The notes under the pieces were generated by a model. That model did not search any database. It had not been told where the DNA came from and was given only the letters and a program-made list of their open reading frames with translations. DNA of 64,000 nucleotides from Mytilus trossulus (taxonomy: Eukaryota; Mollusca; Bivalvia; Mytilida; Mytilidae): assembly GCF_036588685.1 (NCBI RefSeq), contig NC_086380.1:52008614-52072613 (forward strand). The letters run 5' to 3'. Position numbers and translations under genes: made by a program. Shown in pieces: positions 46,601-61,456 of this stretch (position 1 is its first letter; every line of letters begins with the position of its first letter).

Positions 46601-47651
46601 GCTCCTCAGGTATGTAGAACAGTACAAGATCGACTATTGTACAATGTTGTAGGTTGTATGTGACAGTTTGTCATCAATTATAATATCAAAATAAAATTCT
46701 ACTTGAACAACCTAATAGCCCATCAATTTGTTTAAGATTTCTTCACGTCCTTTAAACTAAATTTGGCTGAAATAACAATGTAGAGTCATGACGATTATTT
46801 TTTTTAATAATTTTAATAGAATGCAAACACAATTCATGCCAGATATCAAATGTGTTATGAATACAGACATAGCTATTTCACCTGTGTAGGAATACTTGTG
46901 ACATCATAATACAGGTTTATATATTTACAATCTTTTAGTGTGACAGTGTTCACTAATGATATAAGACTGGTCATATAACAGCACACATGCTTGGTCAATT
47001 AACAGTACCGGTTGTGTGTCCAATTGATTATAATGTATCTTGTAGAACTTACATGATGTAGTTATTCAATAATTATAGAATAACTAATCAAAGAATACAA
47101 ATAGAGAAAAATATTCAACGAGTGACCGAACAACACATTAATTCACAAATGTGCTCATCGAATGAGTTAATTATCAGTTTTGTTTGGTCAGGAGTAGAAT
47201 ATTTTTCGATATTTGAATTCTTTGATTAGTTATTCTTTTTATTACATTGGCAAATGGCTTTTTTTGTGAAATTAAAGTAGAAAATGTAAAGAACTATATT
47301 TTTTTCTAGGCATTCACAATTTGTTTTGATCCGATGTTCTTGACAATGCCTATTGTTGAATGACGTTAGACGAGTGAAATAACCACGTTTTTGTTTTACT
47401 GGGAAATCAATAAAGTTAATTTCAACCAATGTAATAATTTGTTCTGATTACAGAAGATATTTCCTGACATGCTGACTCGTCTGAGGATACGACAAGCTGA
47501 AGTGCGTTACCTACCATTACATTTACATGCCAGGTCCTTAGTTATTCCAGAATTCATGGAAGGCAGAAATCTCAACGTCACAGCTTATGTTCCAGACTTC
47601 TTTGTTAATAACATGAAAAGATTGAAATTAGATTTCAAGAAACATTTGTAA
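30086..47651 (+). CDS. RPUSD4: mitochondrial RNA pseudouridine synthase RPUSD4-like, complete, 9 exons
   Basis: RluA-family pseudouridine synthase; the human protein acts on mitochondrial 16S rRNA. Exons: 30086-31673, 32657-32785, 34784-34828, 38199-38331, 41514-41614, 42363-42412, 44005-44122, 46512-46609, 47454-47651. Phases chain and the total is about 819 aa, against about 377 in human; the excess is the 529-codon exon 1. The conserved part has DDVIAISKPYG, the catalytic-loop region HLITHLDRDSTG, VIKKFFVLTKG, GVIDIPVAE, VTQYKVLATS, SVKHQIRAHMFFG, PILGDHKYS and the C-terminal RYLPLHLHARSL. The catalytic Asp is kept but the usual HRLD reads THLD. The start is either 30086 or 30173. From 30173 the leader MSAPMRNCVGMNLAQRSNIT is rich in Arg with no acidic residue for about 40 aa, as in a mitochondrial presequence. 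Exons 2 and 7 end in tandem arrays that repeat their own donor sites. Confidence 0.93.
31765..32045 (-). repeat. dispersed repeat, reverse copy of the GATGTGGTATGA family
   Basis: Contains 'GGGGCCCTTTATAGCTTGCTGTTC', 'AAGGCTCTGTGTTGAAGG', 'TGGATGGAGAGTTGTCTCATTG' and 'ACTCATACCACATCTTCC', the reverse complement of 60505-60695. It lies in RPUSD4 intron 1. Confidence 0.7.
32731..33442 (+). repeat. 89-bp tandem array containing RPUSD4 exon 2 end plus donor
   Basis: Units start at 32731, 32820, 32909, 32998, 33087, 33176, 33265 and 33354, exactly 89 bp apart. Each has 55 bp of exon 2 sequence (ATGACCTCTACAGAGGTCGT ...) and 34 bp of intron including the GAG|GTAAAT donor. Two unit types alternate (GTTGGCAAGCTTT and GTTAACAAGCTAT) in the order A B A A B A B, then a diverged unit. 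Decayed copies continue to about 33760. Confidence 0.95.
33443..33765 (+). repeat. decayed tail of the 89-bp array
   Basis: About four diverged units with recognisable TTATGACCTCTA, AAGCTTTGTCATGGTATTGT and AAAGGTGAATTGTTATG blocks and changed spacing. Old copies downstream of near-identical new ones suggest growth from the exon side. Confidence 0.75.
33833..34545 (+). repeat. dispersed repeat AGCTCACCTGGCCCGAAGGG family
   Basis: Opens TAGCTCACCTGGCCCGAAGG-GCCAAGTGAG, runs through GTCGTCGTTAACTTTTACAA and ends with GTGAGCGAAACAGGCTCTTT. I know this start and end from other bivalve sequence. It lies in RPUSD4 intron 2. Confidence 0.75.
35215..36785 (+). repeat. dispersed repeat with about 130-bp internal periods, TGACCTTGACCTCATTT family
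   Basis: Repeated TGACCTTGACCTCATTTCAT, 'AAGTTTTTGTGTTTT', 'GCAATAGGTCAACTATATTT' and 'GTTGTATGGAA' blocks. It is interrupted at about 35600-36230 by unrelated AT-rich DNA. The same family runs in reverse at 47985-48965. Confidence 0.75.
36860..37640 (+). repeat. dispersed repeat, ATACGCCTGTCAAAATTCTG family
   Basis: Head TTTATACGCCTGTCAAAATT, GTCCGTCCGTCTGTCCGG microsatellite-like run, then four periods of about 170 bp containing CATGTCGCACCGTATCTCAA and AAACTTTACACA. Open frames in it (37034-37558) are by-products. It is intronic in RPUSD4. Confidence 0.7.
37660..37868. mobile_element. foldback MITE, ACTGTAAATTCAGAAATTAT family
   Basis: Ends ACTGTAAATTCAGAAATTAT and ATAATTTCTGAATTTACAGT, with further pairing inward. 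A second member is at 41289-41476 and a decayed one at about 59995-60210. It lies in RPUSD4 intron 3. Confidence 0.8.
37955..38175 (-). repeat. reverse copy of the GACAACAACCCGACC family
   Basis: Reads 'ATGGCGTTCATTATCACTGAACTAG', 'GGCCAGCTGAAGGACGCCTCC', 'CTATGGTCGGGTTGTTGTCTC'. It ends about 20 bp before the RPUSD4 exon 4 acceptor. Confidence 0.7.
38199..38331 (+). CDS. RPUSD4: RPUSD4 exon 4 with altered catalytic motif
   Basis: Encodes DGPGGHLTIQNCLEKL followed by HLITHLDRDSTGIILLAK. The RluA-family motif is HRLD-x-(S/T)-(S/T)-G. Here the Asp, the following Leu context and STG are kept, but HR is TH. The exon has good splice sites and the frame is fixed by both neighbours, so this is not a frame error. 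Confidence 0.9.
38510..38665. mobile_element. foldback element
   Basis: Long imperfect hairpin: AATGACTGTAATACTTTTTC / ATTACAGTCATT at the ends and GTGGTGCACACTG / CAGTGTGCACCAAAT near the loop. Arms are about 70 bp with a very short loop. It lies in RPUSD4 intron 4. Confidence 0.75.
39410..40260. other. CpG-rich island inside RPUSD4 intron 4
   Basis: About 35 CpGs in 850 bp, clearly more than the surrounding intron, for example CGTTTCTCGCG, GACGTTGTCGTTATGCGTT, GACCGACGTTTAAACACACTACG. On the minus strand a 65-codon frame (39657-39460) encodes one hydrophobic segment (about residues 18-39, SILIVLGIFFSLFLLVNVLC). This could be a promoter with a small first exon, an enhancer or a recent insertion. 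I cannot show transcription. Confidence 0.35.
41289..41476. mobile_element. foldback MITE, ACTGTAAATTCAGAAATTAT family, copy 2
   Basis: ACTGTAAATTCAGAAATTATTG at the left and AATAATTTCTGAATTTACAGT at the right. It ends about 38 bp before the RPUSD4 exon 5 acceptor. Confidence 0.8.
41650..41765. repeat. about 42-bp tandem repeat
   Basis: Roughly three copies of ACACTTACAACACACTAACA-CACTTTT. It begins about 35 bp after the RPUSD4 exon 5 donor (41615) but does not contain it. Confidence 0.8.
44005..44122 (+). CDS. RPUSD4: RPUSD4 exon 7, source of the 81-bp array
   Basis: Encodes MVLKPEGFNRSKGTFKAVTQ and on through ALVECIPLT. The last codon is split A|GT with exon 8 (46512), giving SVKHQIRAH, the conserved motif. 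The next 23 array copies of its 3' part are downstream in the intron and must be skipped. Confidence 0.93.
44056..45999 (+). repeat. 24 x 81-bp tandem array containing RPUSD4 exon 7 end plus donor
   Basis: Exactly 24 units (44056 + 24 x 81 = 46000), followed by a diverged start of a 25th. Each unit has 67 bp of exon 7 (GTAACTCAGTATAAAGTATT ...) and 14 bp of intron. The CAA|GTAAGTGATG donor is intact in every copy. An in-frame TGA two codons past the donor recurs in each unit, so only the first donor (44123) gives full-length protein. Units differ by a few substitutions (GCTGCTTTAG versus GCGGCATTAG; GAATGT versus GAATTT), and variants are interspersed. Confidence 0.97.
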
Positions 47652-47984
47652 AGTTATGAAAAAGATTCTGAGAAACAGTGATAAATTTATGAAATAGATT
47701 ATAAAAACATTTTTGAATTTAGTTACATGTATTACTTAGTGTAGTGTCCATAAAGAATTTGTTAATAGAAATAAGAAGATGTGGTATGAGTGCCAATGAA
47801 ACAACTCTCTATCCTAGTCACAATTTGTAAAAGTAAACCATTATAGGTCAAATACGATCTTTAACGGGGAGTCTTAGCTCACATCTACAGCAAGTTATAA
47901 AGGGCACCACAAATGACTACTGTAAAACCATTCAAACCAGAACCAACAGTCTAATCTATATAACAAGAGTGCACATGTTGAAAT
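47652..47984. other. RPUSD4 3' UTR and dispersed repeat
   Basis: About 110 bp of AT-rich 3' sequence, then a copy of the GATGTGGTATGA family (47768-47965) ending in 'CCATTCAAACCAGAACC'. The polyadenylation site is not clear. Confidence 0.5.
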
Positions 47985-48965
47985 TGCTCACCTTATTTAC
48001 TTACAAAAGATTTTATGTTGATAGTCCTAAATATAAAACTTTACTACAAGTATCACATTAACTTAACATGATCCAAGAAAATGAGGCCAAGGTCTGATAA
48101 ACCAAATGTACACCTTACAATCATTCAATACACCAAATATAGTTGACCTATTGCTTATAGTATCTAAGAAACAAACTTAACCATGAAAACTTAGCATTGA
48201 CTTATGAACCATGAAAATGAGATCAAGGTCAGATGATACCTGCAAGACAGACATATACACCTTACAATCCTTTCATACAACAAATATAGTTGACTTATTT
48301 CATATAGTCTGGTATAAGAAAAAGACCAAACCTCAAAACTTAACTTTGACTACAGAACCATGAAAAGGAGGTCAAGGTCAGATGACACCTGCCAGTTTGA
48401 CATGTACACCTAACATTCATTCCATACACCAAATATAGAAGACCTATTGCCTACAGTATCTAAGAAACAAACTTAACATTGACCAATGAACTGTGAAAAA
48501 GAAGTCAAGGTCAAATAAAATCTGCAAGACTGACATCATTAAATATTTCTATACACCAAATATAGTTTACCTATTGCGTATATAGTAATGGAAAAAATGA
48601 CCAAATCTCAAAAACTTAACTTTGACCACTGAACCATGAAAATGAGGTAAAGGTCTGATGACACCAGCAAGTTGGACATGTACATCTTATGATCATTCCA
48701 TACACCAAATACAGAAGAGCTTTTGCTTATAGTATCTGATATATGGACTTGACCACGAAAACTTTACTTTGTTCACTGAAATGAAATGAGGTTGAGGTCA
48801 GATGAAAACTATCTGACAGGCAAGAGGACCTTGCAAGATAAGCACATACTATATTTAGTTATCCTATTAATCATAAGAAAGAAATTAACATTACAAAAAA
48901 ATCTTGACTTGTTTGAAGTAGTCACTGAACCATGAAAATGAGGTCATGGACAATGGACATATGAC
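47985..48965 (-). repeat. dispersed repeat with about 130-bp periods, reverse of 35215-36785
   Basis: Seven or so units with ACCATGAAAATGAGGTCAAG, GGTCAGATGACACC and CATACACCAAATATAG. Its last segment (GGCATCCATATACAAAGTAT near 48990) is the reverse complement of 35225-35250, which shows that the two copies match over their full length. It fills the space between the RPUSD4 and RWDD4 stops. Confidence 0.75.
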
Positions 48966-49099
48966 CGAAGGAAACTTTGTTACATAAGGCATCCATATAC
49001 AAAGTATGAAAAGTGTTATTTTTTTTGTGAGATTCACATTGATCACAAAACATATTGAACAACAAATAAGTAAAACACCTATAGTTTCTGATGTATTTA

Positions 49100-54296
<5,197 letters not shown>

Positions 54297-54386
54297 AGTT
54301 TCTGCTGATTCAGCAAAGTCTCACATTCTCATTTTTCTACAAAATAAAGTAAACAAAAATTCAATTACAGTACATGTTTACAAACA

Positions 54387-55156
54387 GGGCAGTAGTCCTT
54401 TTGCGCCAATTACTGATTTTCAGGGGTATCATTTGTGCCAAATTTTGTTTTCCAAATGTATCAACTGCGCCAATTTACCTGTACACATATCTATCATAGA
54501 TATTAATAATTCCCCGGTAGTATATATTTATTCCTATTGTTGGCTTAAAAAGTATCATATGCTCAGAAATATTTCACCAAGAAGATGAGCATCTGGAGAG
54601 AAATTACTTAAAATGTACTAGACAGCCAATGTATAGAGAGAGAATAAAACTTATTGCCTTGCTGAATATTTAATACAAGATACGCCAAAAAGAGAACAAA
54701 ACAGAAGCTTTTGCTGATTATGTTTTAGTCACATATGTTGACGACTTAGTGCTTTGTTCACACCAGGCTGAAATTATCTACAACAAGACGTACCAGTATT
54801 GGACCAGAAGCATTCAACAGGAATTATTATGAACTGTTTCATGCATTTCATCCTTCAATGTTTGTGTTTTTGGACAATAAAGTGAAGTTACAAGCTACTA
54901 CATACATTAAATTGGGAAGTATCCATGCAGCAGCTGTAAGAAGAAGGAAACATTTGCCGTGTAAACTGACGGTTTCGTGTCCAAATAAAGGAGGAAGGAA
55001 TCAAAGAGTCATTTTTCTTCTAATTGGCGCATTCATATGTTTTATTTGTGGCGCAGATGATACTATGCAATTTTAAAACAGATGGCGCAACCGTAGCATT
55101 GGAGAAAAAAAGTTGTGGCCTAAAGGATGCATTTGTGGCGCAAACGGATCTCTCCC
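54387..55156 (+). mobile_element. degraded MULE-like DNA transposon
   Basis: Ends GGGCAGTAGTCCTTTTGCGC and its inverted partner GCGCAAACGGATCTCTCCC. The direct repeat ACAAACA at 54380-54386 and 55157-55163 looks like a target duplication. Further GGCGCA / TGCGCC pairs lie in both ends. The middle (about 54760-54970, plus, frameshifted) encodes GPEAFNRNYYELFHAFHPSM followed by a Phe/Leu-rich segment, similar in pattern to the C-terminal part of MULE-type transposases. It lies about 50 bp upstream (5') of RWDD4 exon 1. Confidence 0.55.
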
Positions 55157-55159
55157 ACA

Positions 55160-57690
55160 AACAGGATCTTTAGCATGATTAGTTAAAACATTTAGGATAA
55201 TGATTGTTTACTATTTCTTTTCATTTTATAAAACTAAAAAGTAATATGACATAAATTTGAAAGAGGTGGGCCTGAATGGGGGCCCTTGAATTCTTTATAT
55301 TTTTTAATTCTGAGCTATTTTCTGTATTCTCTATAAATTTTAACAATTATTTTTCGCTTCTTAAAATTTGAGCACCGCATTGTTCATGATGTTCTCTATT
55401 CCTTATGTATATTTTTAATCTTTATTTTTAGACCCATTTTTCTGTAGTATTGGCCTATTATCATGATTATCATGATTATACTCTTTTCTGTAAACAAGAT
55501 GAATAACAATACTATCACATCATCCTCCTTTGAAAGAAAATATATAGGACAGACCTAAACAAGACCAAAATATTTATAAAATAATGCATTGCTAAGAAAT
55601 CACTACACTGTATCAAACAAAAGTCAATTAATTTTACTTTCAAAGATGTATTTGATCTTAAACGAAAGAAACTCTTTTTCTTTTTCAGAGGTCAGAAGTT
55701 AATTTACTTAAAGTTTAACATACATCATGTACATCTGATTTCCTGATCACCTTTACTGACTATGTGGTATGGGCTTTGCTCTTTTTTGAAGGCTGTACAA
55801 TGTCCTATATGTTAATTTATGTGTTGTTCGGTCTCATGTGGAGAGTTGGCAATTATATCACATCTTCTTTTTTATATTTACAAGTCATAAAGGCATTTAA
55901 AAATTGAAATTGATAATAAAATCAATTGTTCAAGTAGTATGACATGTATGACCACAGACAGTTAAATATCATGTCACACTTGAGGTGAAACATGACTATA
56001 TGTCGCACTACTCATATATTTAACCATTATTGAATTATCAGATTAACTCATTTAACAATAACATTTTATCATGTTTATTTATAATCTTCCCCGACATGCC
56101 TGAAGCGTTCAAAAATAATAAATTGAAGAAGAAAATTACAAACAAACAAGATAGCCAATTCTAGATATATTCAAACTTAAATAGTGAATAAACAACTACA
56201 AATGTATGCAAGCTTCATGGAAGATTTAAAATAAAACCCTTTGATTCAGGTATATTCAGTCTTTCAACTACAGTCTCATGGTCTCTCAGCATGGTATACA
56301 CTGTTAACAGTAATGATCAGTAATACAGTTTGAATATCTTATGTTAAATCTTAATGATGTACGTTTAAATTGATATGATAATGTAAATACATAATTATAC
56401 TATACAATATCTGACTTTCAACATATCTTTAAAAACGTACCTAAATAACTTTAATACATACATGTAAAAGTGCACTGTGGTGGAGACGTAAAGGGAAAAG
56501 GAAGAGAAACGACGTTAGTGATGTCAAAAAATTGCATAAAAGAGCGACAACTATTTGATCCAGAGAGAAAGAAAATACAACTTTTTGCCCTAAATAGTTT
56601 TGGTTCATGATTTGCCAACGTATGTAAATTATGACAAAAACAATATGATCTCTATTATTTTTGTGTTTGAGGTGCTCCAACGCAAGGAGATAAATGTACT
56701 GTACAGTCATAAAATTATACGAAAATAAATTATCCTAGCTCCATTTGCATCTGTCAATATTTTTATTAACACAAGTTCAGTTTAGATAGGAGCTGCATTA
56801 TAATAATTTTACTTCACACATGCAGGCTTGATTTCTTCCACTAGTTTGCAGAATTGCAAATCGGTAGCTGCAAAGTGCTTGAGGAGAAAATCAGCATGTC
56901 AAAATTTACTGGTAAGACATACATTGACTTTAATTTGTAAGAAGTCTTGAAAAATTTGGTGTACATGCATAGTTTACATATAGATATGCAATCTGTTAAA
57001 CAGTTTTTAAAAGGCTCCAGTGAACATTTCTATTTGTAATCTGCAATTATTCAGTTTCTGCCACAAATGACACACCTCCAATCATTTTGCAAATACGGAA
57101 TAGGAGTCCAAATTATGTAAAAGAGGGGGGGGGATATACACCTTATCGCTAATCCTGGCTGACCCGGCCACTTGAACTTTTGACGCATACAACAATCACT
57201 TTAACATTGTGACGTCAAAATTTTACTGGAACCTGTGTGATATCCAGTAATAGCGGACAAATAGCGATAAGGTGTATTGGACTCCAGGGGTCTTGATCCC
57301 AAAATCCCTGCCTTATAAAGATGAAATTCTGAGGCTAGAATTTAAAGAATTCATGGATCCTGAAAGGATAAATCACGAAATCCTGAGGTTTAAAAACACC
57401 TGATCATGACGTCCTGTAAAAGATCCTGCCTCCCATCTCTGTAAAGGTAGAAGCCAGGATGTACAGACATTATGATTCATGCCCAGTAATGACATGTATA
57501 TAGTATACAGTTTGGTTTGTTATTAATATATTCTAGAACACAAGACCAACATTGCTGTTATTTGACTGAATTATGGTACCTAATTATGTGTATTTGTAGA
57601 TTGGATTTTTAGTATTCATAATGCTATCTTACATGTTTTAGGTTAAACTGATTGAATAGGACAAGTACAAAACACTTCATTAAATGATTT
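55160..57690. other. region between RWDD4 and the right-end gene
   Basis: AT-rich, mostly unique DNA. It holds a short GATGTGGTATGA-family copy (55740-55870), a foldback at 57102-57285, and a possible non-coding first exon near 56840-56907 (plus; GAGGAGAAAATCAGCATGTC ... ACTG|GTAAGACAT). It may also hold the RWDD4 5' exon. No coding exon is supported. Confidence 0.4.
57102..57285. mobile_element. foldback, ATACACCTTATCGCTA family
   Basis: GGAGTCCAA at the left pairs with TTGGACTCC at the right; inner TACACCTTATCGCTA pairs with TAGCGATAAGGTGTA. The interior matches 17185-17380 (GAACTTTTGACGCATACAAC). Confidence 0.75.
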
Positions 57691-58165
57691 ATACATGTTC
57701 TTATTTATGTATAATTGTCATTATGTTGATTTTCTTAGGTTACATCTTCTGACATGTCTGACATCAGACTCGGACTTCTCTTGAATTGAATTTTAAATGT
57801 ATGTATTGTTATGCGTTTACTTTTCTACATTGGCTAGAGGTATAGGGGGAGGGTTGAGATCTCATAAACATGTTTAACCTCGCCACATGTTTTGCACCTG
57901 TTCCAAGTCAGGAGCCTCTGGTCTTTGTTAGTCTTGTATTATTTTAATTTAAGTTTCTTGTGTATAATTTGGAAATTAGTATGGCGTTCATTATCACTGA
58001 ACTAGTATATTTGTTTAGAGGCCAGCTGAAGGACGCCTCCGCGTGCTGGAATTACTTGTTACATTGAAGACCTGTTGGTGACCTTCTGCTGTTGTTTTTT
58101 CTATGGTCGGGTTAATGTCTCTTTGATACATTCCCCATTTCCATTCTCAATTTTATCATATCACA
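57690..58165 (-). repeat. longest copy of the GACAACAACCCGACC family
   Basis: Runs from TGACATGTCTGACATCAGACTC-type sequence through AACCTCGCCACATGTTTTGC, CAGGAGCCTCTGGTCTTTG, TTAGTATGGCGTTCATTATC and GACGCCTCCGCGTG to CATTCCCCATTTCCATTCTC. It defines the family as at least 470 bp. Confidence 0.75.
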
Positions 58166-58821
58166 AATATGTGCGTTTGTGTCATACATAGGAGTTGCAG
58201 CTCTATAAAATTGGTCTCTTCCTTTACTTTAGTACTATAGAATATAGATACATATCAAACCAAACATGCACAAGGAAATTAACTCTGAAGGTCTCATTGT
58301 GCAAATTCTTATTTTTTTAAGTCTAAGAATATCCATTGTCATCATTTAAGTGAAGTGAATGCATTTTTCATGTTTTAACAACTTTTTGTCTAAAATGTTT
58401 GAAAGTCGAACCAAGTATTGATTTTAAAATTTGTATAAAATGAAGTAGAAAAACTATCCTGATATATGTCATTGGATCATGAACATGATGAAGATAGTAA
58501 TAAACACATGATTAACTGTTAAAACATTAAAGTACATGTAACTGTTGCTTTTGCAGTATTTTCTAGTAAATAATTAATATACCTATGTACATGTATGTTA
58601 TATATATATATAAACAACGTAGTCCTGATTTGAACATTTTAATGTTAATATATAGAATTAATCAATCTGTAAAATAACTAGAACAAGTTGTGAAACATAA
58701 ATGTCAGTCAGTCTGAGTAGTGCTCTCAGAATACGGTCAAGCTAGAACCTCAAACTTGCATTAACATATTGTATAAATCTAATCATTGTGATAAAAAACA
58801 AAACATATCATTACTTTTACA

Positions 58822-59080
58822 GAGATGTAGAAAACTAACACAAGGAATAGTAAAGAAGCAACCATGTTGAACAGATTTAAATACAAAAAGGGTAGTGACA
58901 ACTATGAGGATATATCTGGGGAGGATAAGATGGACATGGATTTAACCGATCCTGCAATGAGAAGGGCAGCAGGGATACAGGATGGCACAGGAGGCACTGA
59001 TAGTTATACAAGCTTGAAGGAGTTACGCCATAATCTGAGTCCAGTGGAAGAAGGGGAACCATCAACAGATTCATCTGAAG
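58822..59080 (+). CDS. first coding exon of an unrecognised gene
   Basis: Exon with acceptor TTACTTTTACAG at 58810-58821, a 42-bp 5' UTR, ATG at 58864 and donor GAAG|GTAAGA at 59080/59081, ending one base into a codon. The 72 residues (MLNRFKYKKGSDNYEDISGE..., later DSYTSLKELRHNLSPVEEGE) are polar and acidic, like the cytosolic N-terminus of a membrane or signalling protein, but I do not recognise the family. An upstream non-coding exon is required. Its 3' end repeats as a 27-bp array in the following intron. Confidence 0.6.
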
Positions 59081-59485
59081 GTAAGATTCATGACCTTATC
59101 TGAATTAAAGATCCATTTATAATCTCTCTTTTAAAGGTAAGGTCCATGACCTCTCCTCTGAAGGTTAGACCTATGACCTCTCCTGTGAAGGTCAAAACCA
59201 TGACCTCATCTTAAGATTGGAATCATGACCCCTCCTCTGAAGTTAGGATCCATGACCTCTCCTCTGAAGGTGGGACCAATGACCTCTTCTGAGAAGTTCT
59301 CTGAAGGTATGATCCATGACCTCTCATCTGAAGGTGGGATCCATGACCTCTCCTCTGAAGGTAGGATCCATGACCTCTCCTCTGAAGGTAAGATCCATGA
59401 ACTCTCCTCTGAAGGTCGAATAAATGACCTCTAATCTGAAGGACAGATATATGACCTTTCATCAGAATGTAAGATCAATGACATT
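59069..59485 (+). repeat. 27-bp tandem array derived from the exon end at 59080
   Basis: About 15 units of TCCTCTGAAGGTAGGATCCA-TGACCTC. The first unit overlaps the exon 3' end (TCATCTGAAG|GTAAGATTCATGACC), so the GAAG|GT donor recurs in most units. Since 27 is 9 codons, the array reads open in the exon frame in its middle part as (S/L)SEG(R/K)IHDL repeats. Read-through from the exon meets a stop at 59101. Confidence 0.92.
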
Positions 59486-59728
59486 CATGACTTTTTCATT
59501 CAGCTTTCTCCTTAATAATGTTATAAACCTCCCTGCAGGTTAATAAACCAAGCAAGACAAGGTGATTCATGAAAAAATCTTGGTTGCAAGTTTACATGAT
59601 AAATACTGGTGATTTAATGGCTGAACATCTAAAGCATCTTTCTGCACATATTAATCAAATGTATCAATACAATTATCAGAGTGCAAGCACTCTAAATCTA
59701 CAGCAATCACATGTTGGTCCAAGAATAC

Positions 59729-59946
59729 TGTAAACCAACTTATTTTCGCGGATACTTTATTTTGCGTTTTACCCTTTGTAAAGTATTTCGCGGCTATTTA
59801 ATTTCGCAATTTTCTAATTTCTGGATATAGTTTAATAAGGAAAAGTCTAAGTTTTACATATTTGCGACGATTTATATTCGCGTTAATTTTTTACTTGTGA
59901 AAGTCGCAAAAATAAATTGCTCGCGAAAATAAGTTGGTTTACAGTT
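59729..59946. mobile_element. foldback MITE, ACTGTAAACCAACTTATTTT family
   Basis: ACTGTAAACCAACTTATTTTCGCG at the left and AATAAGTTGGTTTACAGT at the right, CpG-rich inside (TTCGCGG, CGCGTTAA). Its right neighbour (59995-60210) is a decayed ACTGTAAATTCAG-type element. Confidence 0.8.
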
Positions 59947-60504
59947 ACTCTACACCAGCAAAGGTATCTTTCAACAGAACCACTTCTTGTGTACTGTAAT
60001 TACTGTTAATTAAAAAAATTATTGTGAGGAATTTATAAATGTGAATAATGCGACTAAGTGAGTATGGCAATAATAAGAACCGTCATTCTTATATCTGATA
60101 CACTTATCTGTATGTAGATTTTCGTGACATGGCAGTAATTAATCTAGCAATTTTTTCCATTTTAAAAAACACACAATAATAAATACACAATTATTTCTAA
60201 ATTTACAGTATATCAACTTGAAGTTCATACATGTAAATCTTATCACATGTATCCCTCAACTAATGTATCTGAATTAGTGATAATTGAAAAATTTGAACTT
60301 CAGTCTAAAGGATGTACTAACAATGACTTAGGTGAGGTAAGGTGAAAATTAATAAATCAAGAATTTAAAATTGATTCAATAAGCTGGTAGAGCATTATTT
60401 AAGGATACAAAAAAGCAAAACATATTGATAGGTCATGAAACTCCTTTTCGAGATATTTGAGATTTAAAATATGGTGGCAAAAGGCTGACTCTGACTTTTA
60501 CCTT

Positions 60505-60695
60505 ATATAGATATAGGAAGATGTGGTGTGAGTGCCAATGAGACAACTCTCCATCCAAATAACAATTTAAAAATTAAACCATTATAGGTTAAAGTATGGC
60601 CTTCAACACAGAGCCTTGGCTCACACCGTACAACAAGCTATAAAGGGCCCCAAAATTACTAGTGTAAAACCATTCAAACGGGGAAACCAGCATTA
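60505..60695 (+). repeat. GATGTGGTATGA family, well preserved copy
   Basis: TATAGGAAGATGTGGTGTGA, GAGACAACTCTCCATCCAAA, GCCTTCAACACAGAGCCTTG, AAGGGCCCCAAAATTACTAG, ending AACCATTCAAACGGGGAAAC. It is nearly identical to 25563-25690 over the shared part. Confidence 0.75.
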
Positions 60696-61370
60696 GTATT
60701 ATTTGGGTCCCAAAACAAAAGAAAGAAAATTAAGAGTCTTCTTAAATTTTGGTAAATGACCTTTCATGAGCTATTTAGTCTTATATAAAAAAATAAATGG
60801 GTGTTATGGGGCAAAATATTTTACCTTGTTTTGTATGGAAAAACACCAAGGAGTCGAAAATTTGACACGAATTCCAAAACCTCGCCTAAGTACATCCTTA
60901 AAGTACCATTATATACTTTGCATACATATTAAATACTTGTAGTAAAAATTTCATTGTGAGGCCAATAAGTTTGATCCATATCATTCCTTACCAGAAATAC
61001 TCTTTTTACTACATGTACATGTATAAGCTGATTTCTCATGTCATTTATGGGTTTACAAGAACCCTGCATCTTTGAACTGATGAAATAAATAAATTAGTTT
61101 TATGAATTGAAAACAGTTGTCTGAGCAGTCGTGAGGAAGTTATTCCCATTCAAATATTCATCCCATTACTCAAAATACTGTAGTAGATTTTATGCCCAAC
61201 AACTGCACAAATAACATCACATTTAACCAAACACTTTAAAAGTGTTCTTCTCAGAAATTTCTTACATCATCCTGGCAAACAAGAAATTATGAAGTATCGT
61301 CTTGTTTCTAGAAATTATAGCATCACATCTATAACTCTTTCTAAAATGTTCTATAAAGAAATCATTTCAG

Positions 61371-61456
61371 ATAGCATCACGTTTTTATCAATCAACAGTA
61401 ATGTGATGCTTAAAGGCCCTGGGGAGAACACTGAGAAAGATAAAGATTGGGATCAA
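61371..61456 (+). CDS. possible second coding exon of the right-end gene
   Basis: Acceptor ATCATTTCAG and donor CAA|GTATAT. Joined to the exon ending at 59080 (phase 1) the frame stays open: SSE-DSITFLSINSNVMLKG..., closing with EKDKDWDQ in phase 0. Codon content looks more coding-like than its flanks. There is no family match, and no further exon is seen up to 64000. Confidence 0.35.

Noticed and set aside
56441-56710. 89-codon minus-strand ORF upstream of RWDD4
   Set aside because: No family features; RWDD4 start is fixed at 54296, so this could at most be leader sequence.
59223-59462. 79-codon minus-strand ORF with HGSYLQRR repeats
   Set aside because: Antisense reading of the 27-bp array; 27 is a multiple of three.
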